Shown piece after piece: positions 22,577-30,102 of a DNA stretch of 48,593 nt. Under the pieces are notes generated by a model. It made no database searches and was not told the origin of the DNA. It was given only the letters and a program-made list of their open reading frames with translations. Position 1 is the first letter of the stretch. Each line of letters opens with the position of its first letter. The stretch covers positions 1 to 48,593 of the forward strand of contig JABDLU010000207.1 in NCBI GenBank assembly GCA_013002865.1. Reading direction: 5' to 3'. The translations under genes and the position numbers were made by a program. Source of the DNA: Acidimicrobiia bacterium (GTDB lineage Bacteria; Actinomycetota; Acidimicrobiia; Spongiisociales; SHLN01).

Positions 22577-24351
22577 GGACCGCCGGGCATGTCGATCACG
22601 GCAAGTCGACGCTGATCCGGGCCCTGACCGGCCGTGACCCCGATCGCCTCGCCGAGGAGAAGGCCCGTGGTCTGACCATCGACCTCGGGTTTGCCTGGAT
22701 GAACCTCCCGTCCGGCGCCACAATCGGGTTCGTAGATGTGCCCGGCCACGAGCGGTTCATCAAGAACATGCTGGCCGGCATCGACGCGGTGAACGTCGGC
22801 CTGCTCGTCGTGGCCGCCGACGAGGGCTGGATGCCGCAAACTGAGGAGCACCTCGCCGTGCTCGACCTGCTCGAGGTGCGCAGCATCGTGGTGGCGTTGA
22901 CCCGAACCGGGCTGGCCGATGCCGAGACCCGGGAGTTGGCCGAGGCCGAGATCGAGGAGCACGTCGCCGGAACGGTGGCGGAGGGAGCGCCGGTTGCGGC
23001 GGTCGACTCGATCACCGGGGAGGGACTCGATTGCCTGATCGACGAGCTGGAAGCAGCCGTCGCCGGAGCTGTCGTGCCCGACCTCGGCCGGCCTCGGCTG
23101 TGGGTAGACCGCGCTTTCAGCATCGCCGGGGCGGGGACGGTGGTCACCGGCACCCTGCTGGACGGAGCCGTGGCGCTGGGCGATGAGGTCGCCATCTATC
23201 CCGGCGGAGAGACCACCCGGGTGCGCGGCCTGCAAAGTCACGAGCAAAGCGTTGAACGGGTCGAGCCCGGCAGCCGGACCGCCCTCAACCTGGGTGGCGT
23301 CGGCACCGGCGGCGTCGGACGAGGCTCCATGATCGGGCGGCCGGGCGAGTGGGTCCCCACGACCCGGTTCCTGGCAACGCTGCGCACGGTGCGGGGATTG
23401 GCAGCTCCGCTTCAGGATCGGGGCGCCTTCCATCTGCACGTGGGAAGCGGGTCATGGCCGGTTCGCATGCGATTGCTGGATGGCCCCGAGCTGGCCGGGG
23501 CCGGCCACGCCATCGTCACGCTCGAAGTGCCGGTTCCGCTGGCCGTCGGCGACCGGTTCATCGTTCGGGAGGTGGGCCGCAGGGCTGTGGTGGCCGGGGG
23601 ACGCGTCACCGATCCACGGCCGCCGAACCGGGTGCGCGGCCTCGACCTGGCCGCCCTCGACAGGTTGGCCGGCCTGGACCCGGATGAGCAGGCGACCGGG
23701 CTCCTTGCCAGCCGTCGGATCGATCAAGCCGATGTGCTGGCCGCCCATACCCGGGGCGGAGTTGCCGGTGCTGCCCTCGTCAGTGGCCGAACGGTCGTCG
23801 ATCCGGGCGAGGGTGCTCGCCTCGAGACCGAAGCGGCGCGCATTGTTGAACAGTTCCACGCCGATAACCCGCTGCGGGCCGGGGTTCCCAAAGCGAGCCT
23901 GGCCAGCTCGCTCGGCGTCGAGGGCGGCCTCGTCGATCTGTTGATCGGCCGATCGGAAGCGCTCACGGAAGACGGGTCTGACGTGGCGCTGGCCAATTTC
24001 CGCGTGGCGCTCGATGGGGACGCCCGGGCGGCGTGGGATCGTGCCCGCCGGGCTCTTGTTGCCGGACCGGCCGTACCGACGATTGCCGAGCTGGGCCTGT
24101 CAACCGAACTGCTGTATGCGCTCGTGCGCGATGGCTCGCTGGTACGGGTCGGCCAGGACCTGGCCTACCTCCCCGAACAGCTCGACGAGCTGGTGGCCGG
24201 GCTCAACGGGTTGCCGGAGCAGTTCACCGTTGCCGAGTTCAGGGACCACGCCGGGCTGACCCGCAAATATGCGGTCCCGCTGCTCGAATGGATGGACGCC
24301 GCCGGTCACACAATGCGACGCGGCGACGTTCGGTCCGTCAGAGCGTCGTGA
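22564..24351 (+). CDS. selB: Selenocysteine-specific elongation factor
   Basis: 595 aa from the ATG at 22564; the 858-aa track ORF extends backwards through selA. The N-terminus is an EF-Tu-like GTPase: G1 [27 protein letters not shown] (switch) and G3 [13 protein letters not shown]. The expected NKxD of G4 reads ALTRTGLAD, an atypical form (Thr-Arg in place of Asn-Lys). Beta-barrel domains follow, and the C-terminal ~200 residues are winged-helix modules that bind the SECIS hairpin ([28 protein letters not shown]). The length matches bacterial SelB (about 610). It converges on whiB, overlapping it by 14 nt. Confidence 0.95.
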   Translation: MPIVGTAGHVDHGKSTLIRALTGRDPDRLAEEKARGLTIDLGFAWMNLPSGATIGFVDVPGHERFIKNMLAGIDAVNVGLLVVAADEGWMPQTEEHLAVLDLLEVRSIVVALTRTGLADAETRELAEAEIEEHVAGTVAEGAPVAAVDSITGEGLDCLIDELEAAVAGAVVPDLGRPRLWVDRAFSIAGAGTVVTGTLLDGAVALGDEVAIYPGGETTRVRGLQSHEQSVERVEPGSRTALNLGGVGTGGVGRGSMIGRPGEWVPTTRFLATLRTVRGLAAPLQDRGAFHLHVGSGSWPVRMRLLDGPELAGAGHAIVTLEVPVPLAVGDRFIVREVGRRAVVAGGRVTDPRPPNRVRGLDLAALDRLAGLDPDEQATGLLASRRIDQADVLAAHTRGGVAGAALVSGRTVVDPGEGARLETEAARIVEQFHADNPLRAGVPKASLASSLGVEGGLVDLLIGRSEALTEDGSDVALANFRVALDGDARAAWDRARRALVAGPAVPTIAELGLSTELLYALVRDGSLVRVGQDLAYLPEQLDELVAGLNGLPEQFTVAEFRDHAGLTRKYAVPLLEWMDAAGHTMRRGDVRSVRAS

Positions 24352-24604
24352 TTCCCTGGGCGAGCAGCTGACGCCGCTCGACTTCTGTATATCCGCCCCA
24401 GATCCCGTACGGCTCGCGTATTTGCATGGCGTACTCGGTGCACTCCCGGCGGACCGGACAAACGGCGCAAATCGACCGTGCCTTGGCCTCGCGCCGCTCT
24501 CGTTCGTCTTTCCGCTCGATCGTGCTCGGCGGGAAGAACAGATGGGCCTGGTTGCCGCGACACAGGCCGCGGACCTGCCAATCTCTGCTGGGTGCCGTTG
24601 TCAC
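24338..24604 (-). CDS. WhiB-family Fe-S transcription factor
   Basis: 88 aa, GTG start with GAGGAGG upstream. The four Fe-S cysteines are Cys15 (RGLCRG), Cys46, Cys49 and Cys55 (SICAVCPVRREC), and the C-terminal signature GIWGGYTEVERRQLL is present. WhiB-like proteins are unique to actinobacteria and their phages and act with the primary sigma factor in redox or developmental control. The short basic tail (QGITTL) offers little DNA-binding sequence. The subclass cannot be assigned securely. Confidence 0.94.
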   Translation of the reverse strand: MTTAPSRDWQVRGLCRGNQAHLFFPPSTIERKDERERREAKARSICAVCPVRRECTEYAMQIREPYGIWGGYTEVERRQLLAQGITTL

Positions 24605-24679
24605 CAGCGGATCCTCCTCGTGTTAGCTGCGCCGACGTTACCGGCGAGAACGCGAATCTGCCAGGAAAAATAAGGAAGG

Positions 24680-24772
24680 GGTCGGTGGTCGGTGGTCAGT
24701 GGTCGGTGGTCAATGACCGGACGGGGAGGATCTGGTTCTGGCCGTTGACAGTCGACCGTTGACCGTTGACGC
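24680..24772. repeat. Heptad array H
   Basis: ggtcggt ggtcggt ggtcagt ggtcggt ggtcaat, then after a short spacer ctggccg ttgacag tcgaccg ttgaccg ttgacgc, all period 7. It ends 3 nt before the nfeD stop. The whole 24605-24774 spacer otherwise holds only the whiB leader. Confidence 0.85.
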
Positions 24773-24774
24773 GA

Positions 24775-26040
24775 TCAGGCGTCGCTTTCCACCGGATCCA
24801 CTTCGAGGATGAAGCCTTCGACGGCGGCGACGGTGACCGGGTCGCCGGCTTCGATGCCGGAGGCGCGGCGGGAGTTGGCTTTCCAGCGGGCACCGTCGAC
24901 GAGCACGACCCCTTCGGGAGCCACGGCAGTCTCGGCGGTACCGACCCGCCCGACGAGGTGCTGGCGACCGATGGTGGGGGTGGAGAACCGTGCGCGAACC
25001 ACCGTCGTCATGGCGAAGAGGAAGAACAACGCGATCGACGTGACGATGAGGGCGGCGCTCCACCACGCCATGGACAGCTGGGGCGGTTCGTAGACGAAGT
25101 AGCGGGCTCCGATCAGCATGGCGACCGTCCCGAGGATCGACGCGATTCGAAGCTGGATCCGCTGGAAGTCGAAGAGATAGAGCCCCAGCCCCAGGACCCC
25201 GAGGCCCACTGCCCACCAATTGACGGGCAGCACAGCGAGTCCGTAGCCACTCAACGCCAGCGTGAGCACGGCCACTGCTGCAGCCACACCCACCCCGGCG
25301 GCGTAGAACTCGAAGGCCGCGACAGACAGCCCCACCAGGAGGAACAGGTAGGCGGTGGCCGGCGACAGGGTCAAGCGGAGGGTGCGGTCGACGAAGCCTT
25401 GCTCGTGGAAGCGGGTGGTGATGGGACGCCGCTCCCCATCGTCGTCGAGGCGGGTGATCGCGATCTCGGTCTCGACGTCGTCGACCAGCACGGTAGAACC
25501 GTCGAGCGCCTGCACGATGTTGGTCAGCGCCGGTTGCACGCCGTCGACGACCCCCTCGATTGGCTCCTCGACGGTCGTCCGGCCTTCGATCAAACCGGAT
25601 GCCAGCAGGGCGGGCTCCGAACCATCGGCGGCGGGAAGCAGGCCGGTATCTCCGTGGCGGGGTGGATCGGCGGCGCCGATCTCGGCTCCGGGTGCCGCCA
25701 GGCCAATTGGGGCCAGGGCCAGGAGACGGACCGCGCCGCCGTAGGCGATAGCGGTCTCCGGGCCGACCCACACGGCCAGCGGGGCAGGCGGATCCTGAAC
25801 GATGCGGAGCAGCTCGCTCCAGCGGGCGGTCAAGGCCGCTGACGAGTCGAGCTGGACGATGATCAATTCGGAGGTGGGAGCGACGTCGGTGATGGTGGTG
25901 ATGGCGAAATCGATTGCCCGCTCGTCGAGCGGACCGCTCACTTTGATCACGTCGATGGCCCGCTCCGACTGGGCGCCGGCCGGCACCGCACTGATCACAA
26001 ACAGCGCACCACAAACCAGGACAACCAGACGTCGGAGCAT
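24775..26040 (-). CDS. NfeD-family membrane protein (NfeD1b type), protease-like domain degenerate
   Basis: 421 aa. A signal peptide (MLRRLVVLVCGALFVISAVPAGA) precedes a ClpP/SppA-like domain (about 30-190), then four or five transmembrane helices (about 225-340) and a C-terminal OB-fold NfeD domain (GRVGTAETAVAPEGVVLVDGARWKANS). NfeD1b proteins work with stomatin-like partners in membrane quality control. In the protease-like domain the usual SAG motif with the nucleophilic Ser reads AIAYGGAVRLLALAP, so the serine appears replaced by Gly and the domain is probably inactive. No stomatin gene is adjacent. Confidence 0.88.
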   Translation of the reverse strand: MLRRLVVLVCGALFVISAVPAGAQSERAIDVIKVSGPLDERAIDFAITTITDVAPTSELIIVQLDSSAALTARWSELLRIVQDPPAPLAVWVGPETAIAYGGAVRLLALAPIGLAAPGAEIGAADPPRHGDTGLLPAADGSEPALLASGLIEGRTTVEEPIEGVVDGVQPALTNIVQALDGSTVLVDDVETEIAITRLDDDGERRPITTRFHEQGFVDRTLRLTLSPATAYLFLLVGLSVAAFEFYAAGVGVAAAVAVLTLALSGYGLAVLPVNWWAVGLGVLGLGLYLFDFQRIQLRIASILGTVAMLIGARYFVYEPPQLSMAWWSAALIVTSIALFFLFAMTTVVRARFSTPTIGRQHLVGRVGTAETAVAPEGVVLVDGARWKANSRRASGIEAGDPVTVAAVEGFILEVDPVESDA

Positions 26041-26560
26041 CCCAGAATGTTACGGCGGCAAAGGGATTCGTGGGAGGGGGGGAGGTGGAACTTGGAACTC
26101 CAACCGATAGCACGGGAACGCGCTCTCACCCCCCTCCTAGCCTCCCCCACCGAAGGCGGGGGAGGAACCAGAAACGCCCGCCTCGCAAACGATGCCGAGA
26201 GGAATCACCAGTGGAGGCGGAGTGGGGCGGAGGGAACGACGCAGACAGGAGCACGGGAACGCGCTTTCACCCCCCTCCTGGCCTCCCCCACTGCGTGGGG
26301 GAGGAAGAACAAACGCCGTGCTCGCAGACAATGCCGAGAACGATCACCGCTGGAGGCGGAGCTTGGCGGAGAGAACGGCCTAAACAAGAACACGGGAACG
26401 CGCCTAGCAACCCGCAGGGTTGCCCACCCCCCTCCTAGCCTCCCCCACCTTCGGCGGGGGAGGAACCTGAAACGCCTGCCTCTCAAACGATGCCGAGAAC
26501 GATCACTGTTGGAGGCGGAGCTTGGCGGTAGGCACGACGCAAACAGCGAGGCGTTCGAGT
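26041..26560. repeat. Tandem block of ~140-nt repeat units
   Basis: Three direct copies start at 26111, 26252 and 26391, each beginning CACGGGAACGCGC. Each continues with the CCTCCCCCACC..GGGGGAGG hairpin, then A/C-rich sequence with an AATGCCGAGA or GATGCCGAGA core and GGAGGCGGAG. Unit lengths are about 141, 139 and 155 nt. The third carries an extra GCAACCCGCAGGGTTGC hairpin, which is also in the solitary copies at 3297 and 11783. The ORFs crossing this block are repeat translations. Confidence 0.9.
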
Positions 26561-26595
26561 GCCGGCGACGGGTGACCGGCGACCGGCGACCGGAC
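26561..26595. repeat. Heptad array I
   Basis: Five in-phase units, gccggcg acgggtg accggcg accggcg accggac, ending 12 nt before the start of the receiver-domain gene. Confidence 0.75.
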
Positions 26596-26607
26596 TACCC
26601 TCCCTCC

Positions 26608-26988
26608 ATGGCACGATTCCTCGTGGTGGCGGACACTCCCTGGGTGATCAACGACGTGCACGCGGCGCTGAGCCGGCCGGGTAACGAGCTGCGCGACCAC
26701 GCCGACCCGCGCACGGTGGTGGGGGCGGCGGCCGAGTTCGAGCCCGATGTCATCCTCATCGACCTGCAGGTTGCAGAGATGGGCGGCATGGCGATGACGA
26801 GGGCGTTGAAAGAAGCCGCCCTGGCCGACGACTTCCCAGACATCCCGGTTGTTCTGCTGCTCGACCGGAGCGCCGACGCCTTCCTGGCCAAGCGGGCGGC
26901 CGCCCGGGCGTGGGTACACAAGCCATTTGACGCGGCTGAGCTCCGCAGCGCCGTGGCCGGCATCCTGGAGACGCCCGTCGAGGCGTGA
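26608..26988 (+). CDS. Stand-alone receiver (REC) domain protein
   Basis: 126 aa from the ATG at 26608; the 313-aa track ORF runs through the repeat block. It is a single CheY-like receiver: phosphoacceptor Asp in VILIDLQVAEMGG, Lys in AWVHKPFDAAEL. The N-terminal acidic cluster is reduced to one Asp (FLVVADTPW) and the conserved Thr/Ser position after strand 4 reads LLLDRS. Mixed conservation leaves phosphorylation uncertain. No kinase or output domain is adjacent. Its stop overlaps the CorC-type gene start (GTGA). Confidence 0.75.
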   Translation: MARFLVVADTPWVINDVHAALSRPGNELRDHADPRTVVGAAAEFEPDVILIDLQVAEMGGMAMTRALKEAALADDFPDIPVVLLLDRSADAFLAKRAAARAWVHKPFDAAELRSAVAGILETPVEA

Positions 26989-28229
26989 ACGATATAAACC
27001 TGGTCTACCTGGCCATCCTGGCCGTCTGCACCGTCGCATCAGGATTCTTCTCGGGCTCAGAGACGGCCATCATCGGCATCCAGCGCGAGCGGGTCCATCA
27101 GCTGGCCCAGCGCGACCGGCGCGGACAGAAGCTGGAAGCGCTGCTCGACGATCCAGACCGCACCCTGAGCACGCTGCTGATTGCCAACAACTTCGTGAAC
27201 ATTCTGGCCGCGTCGGTGGCGACGGCCCTGTTCATTGATCTATTCGGCGAGACGTGGGGCCCGTGGATCGTCACAGTCCTCCTCACGGCGGTGATCCTCG
27301 TATTCGGTGAGATCGGTCCCAAGACCCTGGCCCACCGTTACCCGGAAGGCTTCTCGCTCCTGGTTGCCGGAACCATCTCCCGTCTGTCGGTCTTCCTCCA
27401 GCCGTTCAGCGCCATCTTCACCTTCATCACCCGGGGGATCTTCCGGTTGTTCCGGTTCAATATCGAGGGCGGGGTAGCCCCGGTCACCGAGGATGACATA
27501 CGGGCGCTGGCCGCCCTGAGCGAGCGGTCGGGGGAAATCGAATCCGCCGAGCGGGAGATTATCGACGCACTGTTTTCCCTGGCGGATCAGCCGATCCGGG
27601 AGGTGATGACACCGCGGCTGGACATGGTTTCCATCACCGCCCCGATCACCCTTCGGGACGTCCAGGATGCCGTCGCCTCCACCGGCCACAGCCGGTTCCC
27701 GGTTGTCGCCAACACCCACGACGAGATCCTCGGGGTGCTTGCCGTCAAGGACGTGCTGAGGCTGCCCGAGACGTCGTCATCGGCCGACATCGCCCGGGTG
27801 CTGCGCCCCCCGACGTACATTCCCGAAAGCCGGCCGGTGCTGGCCGTGCTGCAGGAGATGCGCCTGAGCCGCTTCGGCTTCGGCGTCGTGGTCGACGAGC
27901 ACGGTGGGGTTGAGGGCATCGTCACCACCAAGGACGTCATCTCGGAGCTGGTCGGGTCGCTGCAGGATGAGTACGACCCCACGGTCCCGTCGATCGTCCC
28001 GGCCGGTCCGGATCGATGGATCGTGGATGGGCGGACCGACATTGATCAGCTCGAGTCCGAGCTGGGCCGGGAGTTGCCCCGCGGCGACTACTCGACCGTG
28101 GCAGGGTTGTTCATGGACCTGGCCGGCCGGATCCCCAGCGAGGGAGATCAGGTCACCATCGACGACATTCTCCTCACGGCCCTCTTGATGGACCGGCGGC
28201 GAATCGCCCGGCTCCGCGTGGAGCGCTAA
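26985..28229 (+). CDS. CorC/HlyC-family (CNNM) membrane protein with CBS domains
   Basis: 414 aa, GTG start overlapping the receiver gene. Order: DUF21/CNNM transmembrane domain (about 1-185, with SGFFSGSETAIIGI, LLIANNFVNILAAS and VFGEIGPKTLAHR), two CBS domains (about 205-325, with VMTPRLDMVSI and GVVVDEHGGVEGIVTTKDV) and a C-terminal CorC_HlyC domain (about 335-410, WIVDGRTDIDQLE..GDYSTVAGLFMDLAGRIPSEGD). CNNM/CorC proteins are Mg2+ exporters or Mg2+-transport regulators; the transported ion here is not shown. It converges on the next gene with overlapping stop codons. Confidence 0.93.
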   Translation: MNDINLVYLAILAVCTVASGFFSGSETAIIGIQRERVHQLAQRDRRGQKLEALLDDPDRTLSTLLIANNFVNILAASVATALFIDLFGETWGPWIVTVLLTAVILVFGEIGPKTLAHRYPEGFSLLVAGTISRLSVFLQPFSAIFTFITRGIFRLFRFNIEGGVAPVTEDDIRALAALSERSGEIESAEREIIDALFSLADQPIREVMTPRLDMVSITAPITLRDVQDAVASTGHSRFPVVANTHDEILGVLAVKDVLRLPETSSSADIARVLRPPTYIPESRPVLAVLQEMRLSRFGFGVVVDEHGGVEGIVTTKDVISELVGSLQDEYDPTVPSIVPAGPDRWIVDGRTDIDQLESELGRELPRGDYSTVAGLFMDLAGRIPSEGDQVTIDDILLTALLMDRRRIARLRVER

Positions 28230-28681
28230 CGGTCGATGGGCTGAAGCGTCCACTCTTCCTCCCGGATCTCGAGGCGGAGTGGCCGTCCGACTCTGATGCC
28301 GGGAACGAACGGCGCCAGCACCTCGAGCACCGAGGGGTCCTGGTGATGATCGGGCTTAGTTTCCGGGTGGGGGTAGTAGATCAACCCGGCGACGCCGTCC
28401 TCGCCGACGCGGCACCGGAAGAACGAGAAGTCCTCGGGAGGAAAGCCGTCATGCCAGGCCAGCGCCTGCACCGTGGCGACGGGACGGTGTGGAGCGAACC
28501 GGTGAGAACGAATTGAGACGTTGATCGTCCCGGGGTGATAGTCCGACAGGTCGATGCCGGCCTCTCGAAAGAACGGCGCCTGCACAGCCAGGGTTCCAGC
28601 GGGGAAGCGGCGGTCGCCTCCCTGCCCGGACGCCACCCCATGGCCTGCCACAACGACACCGTCCACCGCTACCCAGCCCAT
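28226..28681 (-). CDS. Conserved-looking hypothetical protein
   Basis: 151 aa from the ATG at 28681 (a GTG at 28696 is possible; GGGGAAGG lies just before it). The 359-aa track ORF continues antisense-like through the SIP gene and is rejected. The sequence is rich in ordered-looking segments: HGVASGQGG, DYHPGTINVSI, WHDGFPPEDFSFFRCRVG, IYYPHPETKPDHHQDPSVLEVLAPFVPGIRVGRPLRLEI. The GTINV and AP..GIRVGRPL layout is faintly like CTP-dependent riboflavin kinases, but too weak to name. It lies 40 nt downstream of the SIP gene. Confidence 0.65.
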   Translation of the reverse strand: MGWVAVDGVVVAGHGVASGQGGDRRFPAGTLAVQAPFFREAGIDLSDYHPGTINVSIRSHRFAPHRPVATVQALAWHDGFPPEDFSFFRCRVGEDGVAGLIYYPHPETKPDHHQDPSVLEVLAPFVPGIRVGRPLRLEIREEEWTLQPIDR

Positions 28682-28721
28682 AAGCGAGTATGGCACCTTC
28701 CCCAAAACGGCAGCCAGCCGG

Positions 28722-29492
28722 TCAGCGGCCGTGCTTCCAGTACCCGCGGACGGTGACGTCGGCGCGGGGCAGCGCTCGCTCTTCCATGAGGTTGCGCCGA
28801 ATGTGGAAGAGCGATCCGGCTTCGCCCGCCACCCAGACCTTGGTGCCGGGACCGAGGTCGGCGGCTCGCACCGCGTCCACGAGCGCCGCACCGGGCGATT
28901 CGTCGGCACCCCGCTCCCGCCAGACGACCTGTGCCGACGGATGTTCGGGGAGATCGAGGCGAGCCTCGGGATGCGCAATCTCGATGACCGCCCGGATGGG
29001 GATCTCGGCGGGGATCTGTTCGAGCAGTTGGCCGATCGCAGGTATAGCCGTCTCGTCCCCGGCGAGGAAGAAGGCCGGGGCGCCCGGGTCGATGCGATAC
29101 CCCCGGCCGGGGCCGGCCACGGCGGCCGGATCACCCGGCTGGGCTTCCCCGGCCCATCGGGAAGTGGCACCATCGGTGTGCAGGACGATGTCGACGTCCA
29201 GTGCCGGCCGGTCGGAATGGACCCGGCGGGGCGTGAAGGTGCGCAGGATGGGGCGGTCCCCGTTCGGGAGCAGAAACTCGTTGCCGGTCCATTCGGGTAT
29301 GACAAGCTCGGTCGTTCCGGATGTCGGTATCAGCAACCGAACGCTGGCCGCCGGCTCGGTCAGCTCGAACCCCTTCAGTTCCGGTCCGGCCACCGTGACC
29401 CGCGCCATACGTGGGGTCAGCATCTTCACTCCGGCGACTTCAACACGTCGCAGCTCTGGAGCACGACGCGTGGGTATGTCAGCTGAGCTCAT
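28722..29492 (-). CDS. Siderophore-interacting protein (FAD-dependent ferric reductase family)
   Basis: 256 aa from the ATG at 29492; the track ORF extends 80 codons antisense to TfoX. N-terminal FAD-binding barrel with ILRTFTPRR (R-x-Y/F-T/S flavin motif) and LDVDIVLHTDGATSRWAGEAQPGD. The C-terminal NAD(P)-binding part has AFFLAGDETAIPAIGQLLE and KVWVAGEAGSLFHIRRNLMEE, ending VRGYWKHGR, which is diagnostic of the ViuB/SIP family. These enzymes reduce ferric siderophores to release iron. No siderophore synthesis or uptake genes lie in the window. Confidence 0.92.
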   Translation of the reverse strand: MSSADIPTRRAPELRRVEVAGVKMLTPRMARVTVAGPELKGFELTEPAASVRLLIPTSGTTELVIPEWTGNEFLLPNGDRPILRTFTPRRVHSDRPALDVDIVLHTDGATSRWAGEAQPGDPAAVAGPGRGYRIDPGAPAFFLAGDETAIPAIGQLLEQIPAEIPIRAVIEIAHPEARLDLPEHPSAQVVWRERGADESPGAALVDAVRAADLGPGTKVWVAGEAGSLFHIRRNLMEERALPRADVTVRGYWKHGR

Positions 29493-29521
29493 CGGCTGTA
29501 GTTCTAGCCCCCGGCCGGGCG

Positions 29522-29857
29522 TCACGACAGCGTGGCAACGAAGCGCAGCCCTCGTTCGACCCAATCGGCAACTGCATCCCCGTCGCGGAGCCCGGCAGGC
29601 TCGACGACGATGAACGCGGCGGCTTCCCGTTTCCCGAAAGCCAGCGGCCGCACGTGTGGCTCCTGCAACGCCGACTCCTTGCCGTCCGGCCCGACCCGAA
29701 CCGTGAGACCCCGCCTGCTGATGCCACAGCACAGATGCCCATCAACCATGAATCCGAGGCCCCCGCCCACAATCCGCTTCTCGGACACCTCCCCGCGCCC
29801 GGACAGCATGCGGCGAATAGTGTCGCTGATCTCGAGCTCAAATGAATCCGGTGCCAT
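29522..29857 (-). CDS. TfoX N-terminal-domain protein
   Basis: 111 aa from the ATG at 29857; the longer track ORF translates the tRNA-Pro gene and is discarded. The sequence fits the TfoX/Sxy N-terminal domain family: SDTIRRMLSGRGEVSEKRIVGGGLGFMVDGHLCCGI and LQEPHVRPLAFGKREAAAFIVV. Despite the name, stand-alone N-domain proteins outside gammaproteobacteria have no proven competence role. It lies 29 nt before the siderophore-interacting gene and may share its transcript. Confidence 0.88.
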   Translation of the reverse strand: MAPDSFELEISDTIRRMLSGRGEVSEKRIVGGGLGFMVDGHLCCGISRRGLTVRVGPDGKESALQEPHVRPLAFGKREAAAFIVVEPAGLRDGDAVADWVERGLRFVATLS

Positions 29858-29985
29858 GCCTCGATGATGCCACGACTGTCCGCTCAGCAACGCCGGCTGC
29901 GTTCCCCGCCTCATCACAAAGCCGATGGGGCGCCAACCCCATCGGCCATCCAAACCCGCAACCAGCACAGCAGCGGATACCTGAG

Positions 29986-30059
29986 TCGGGACGGCCGGAT
30001 TCGAACCGGCGACCTCAGCGTCCCGAACGCTGCGCGCTACCAAGCTGCGCCACGTCCCG
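29986..30059 (-). tRNA. tRNA-Pro (CGG)
   Basis: 74 nt on the minus strand. Acceptor stem CGGGACG/CGTCCCG with discriminator A, D-arm GCGC-AGCTTGGTA-GCGC, anticodon arm CAGCG-TTCGGGA-CGCTG giving anticodon CGG, and T-arm GCCGG-TTCGAAT-CCGGC. CCA is not encoded. The cloverleaf pairs without mismatch in all stems inspected. Confidence 0.95.
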
Positions 30060-30102
30060 TAAGGCAAGCAGTGTACTCAGCTACCGACCGGTCGGAAGCG
30101 GG

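Noticed and set aside
24605-24680. Possible selC (tRNA-Sec) between whiB and the nfeD region
   Set aside because: No TCA anticodon arm or long variable arm could be formed; also not found before selA or at the window start.
26111-26547. CRISPR array
   Set aside because: Units are ~140 nt, directly adjoining, with no short constant repeat plus unique spacers and no cas genes.
26047-26607. N-terminal extension of the receiver-domain ORF and other ORFs over the repeat block
   Set aside because: They translate the ~140-nt tandem repeats (recurring PLLASPT / PPSLPH peptides). The receiver starts at 26608.
28682-29305. Upstream part of the 359-aa minus ORF 28226-29305
   Set aside because: It is a shadow frame of the siderophore-interacting protein gene. 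Only the last 151 codons form a plausible protein.
29858-30067. N-terminal extension of the TfoX ORF (181 aa)
   Set aside because: It translates the tRNA-Pro gene; the TfoX domain starts at the ATG at 29857.
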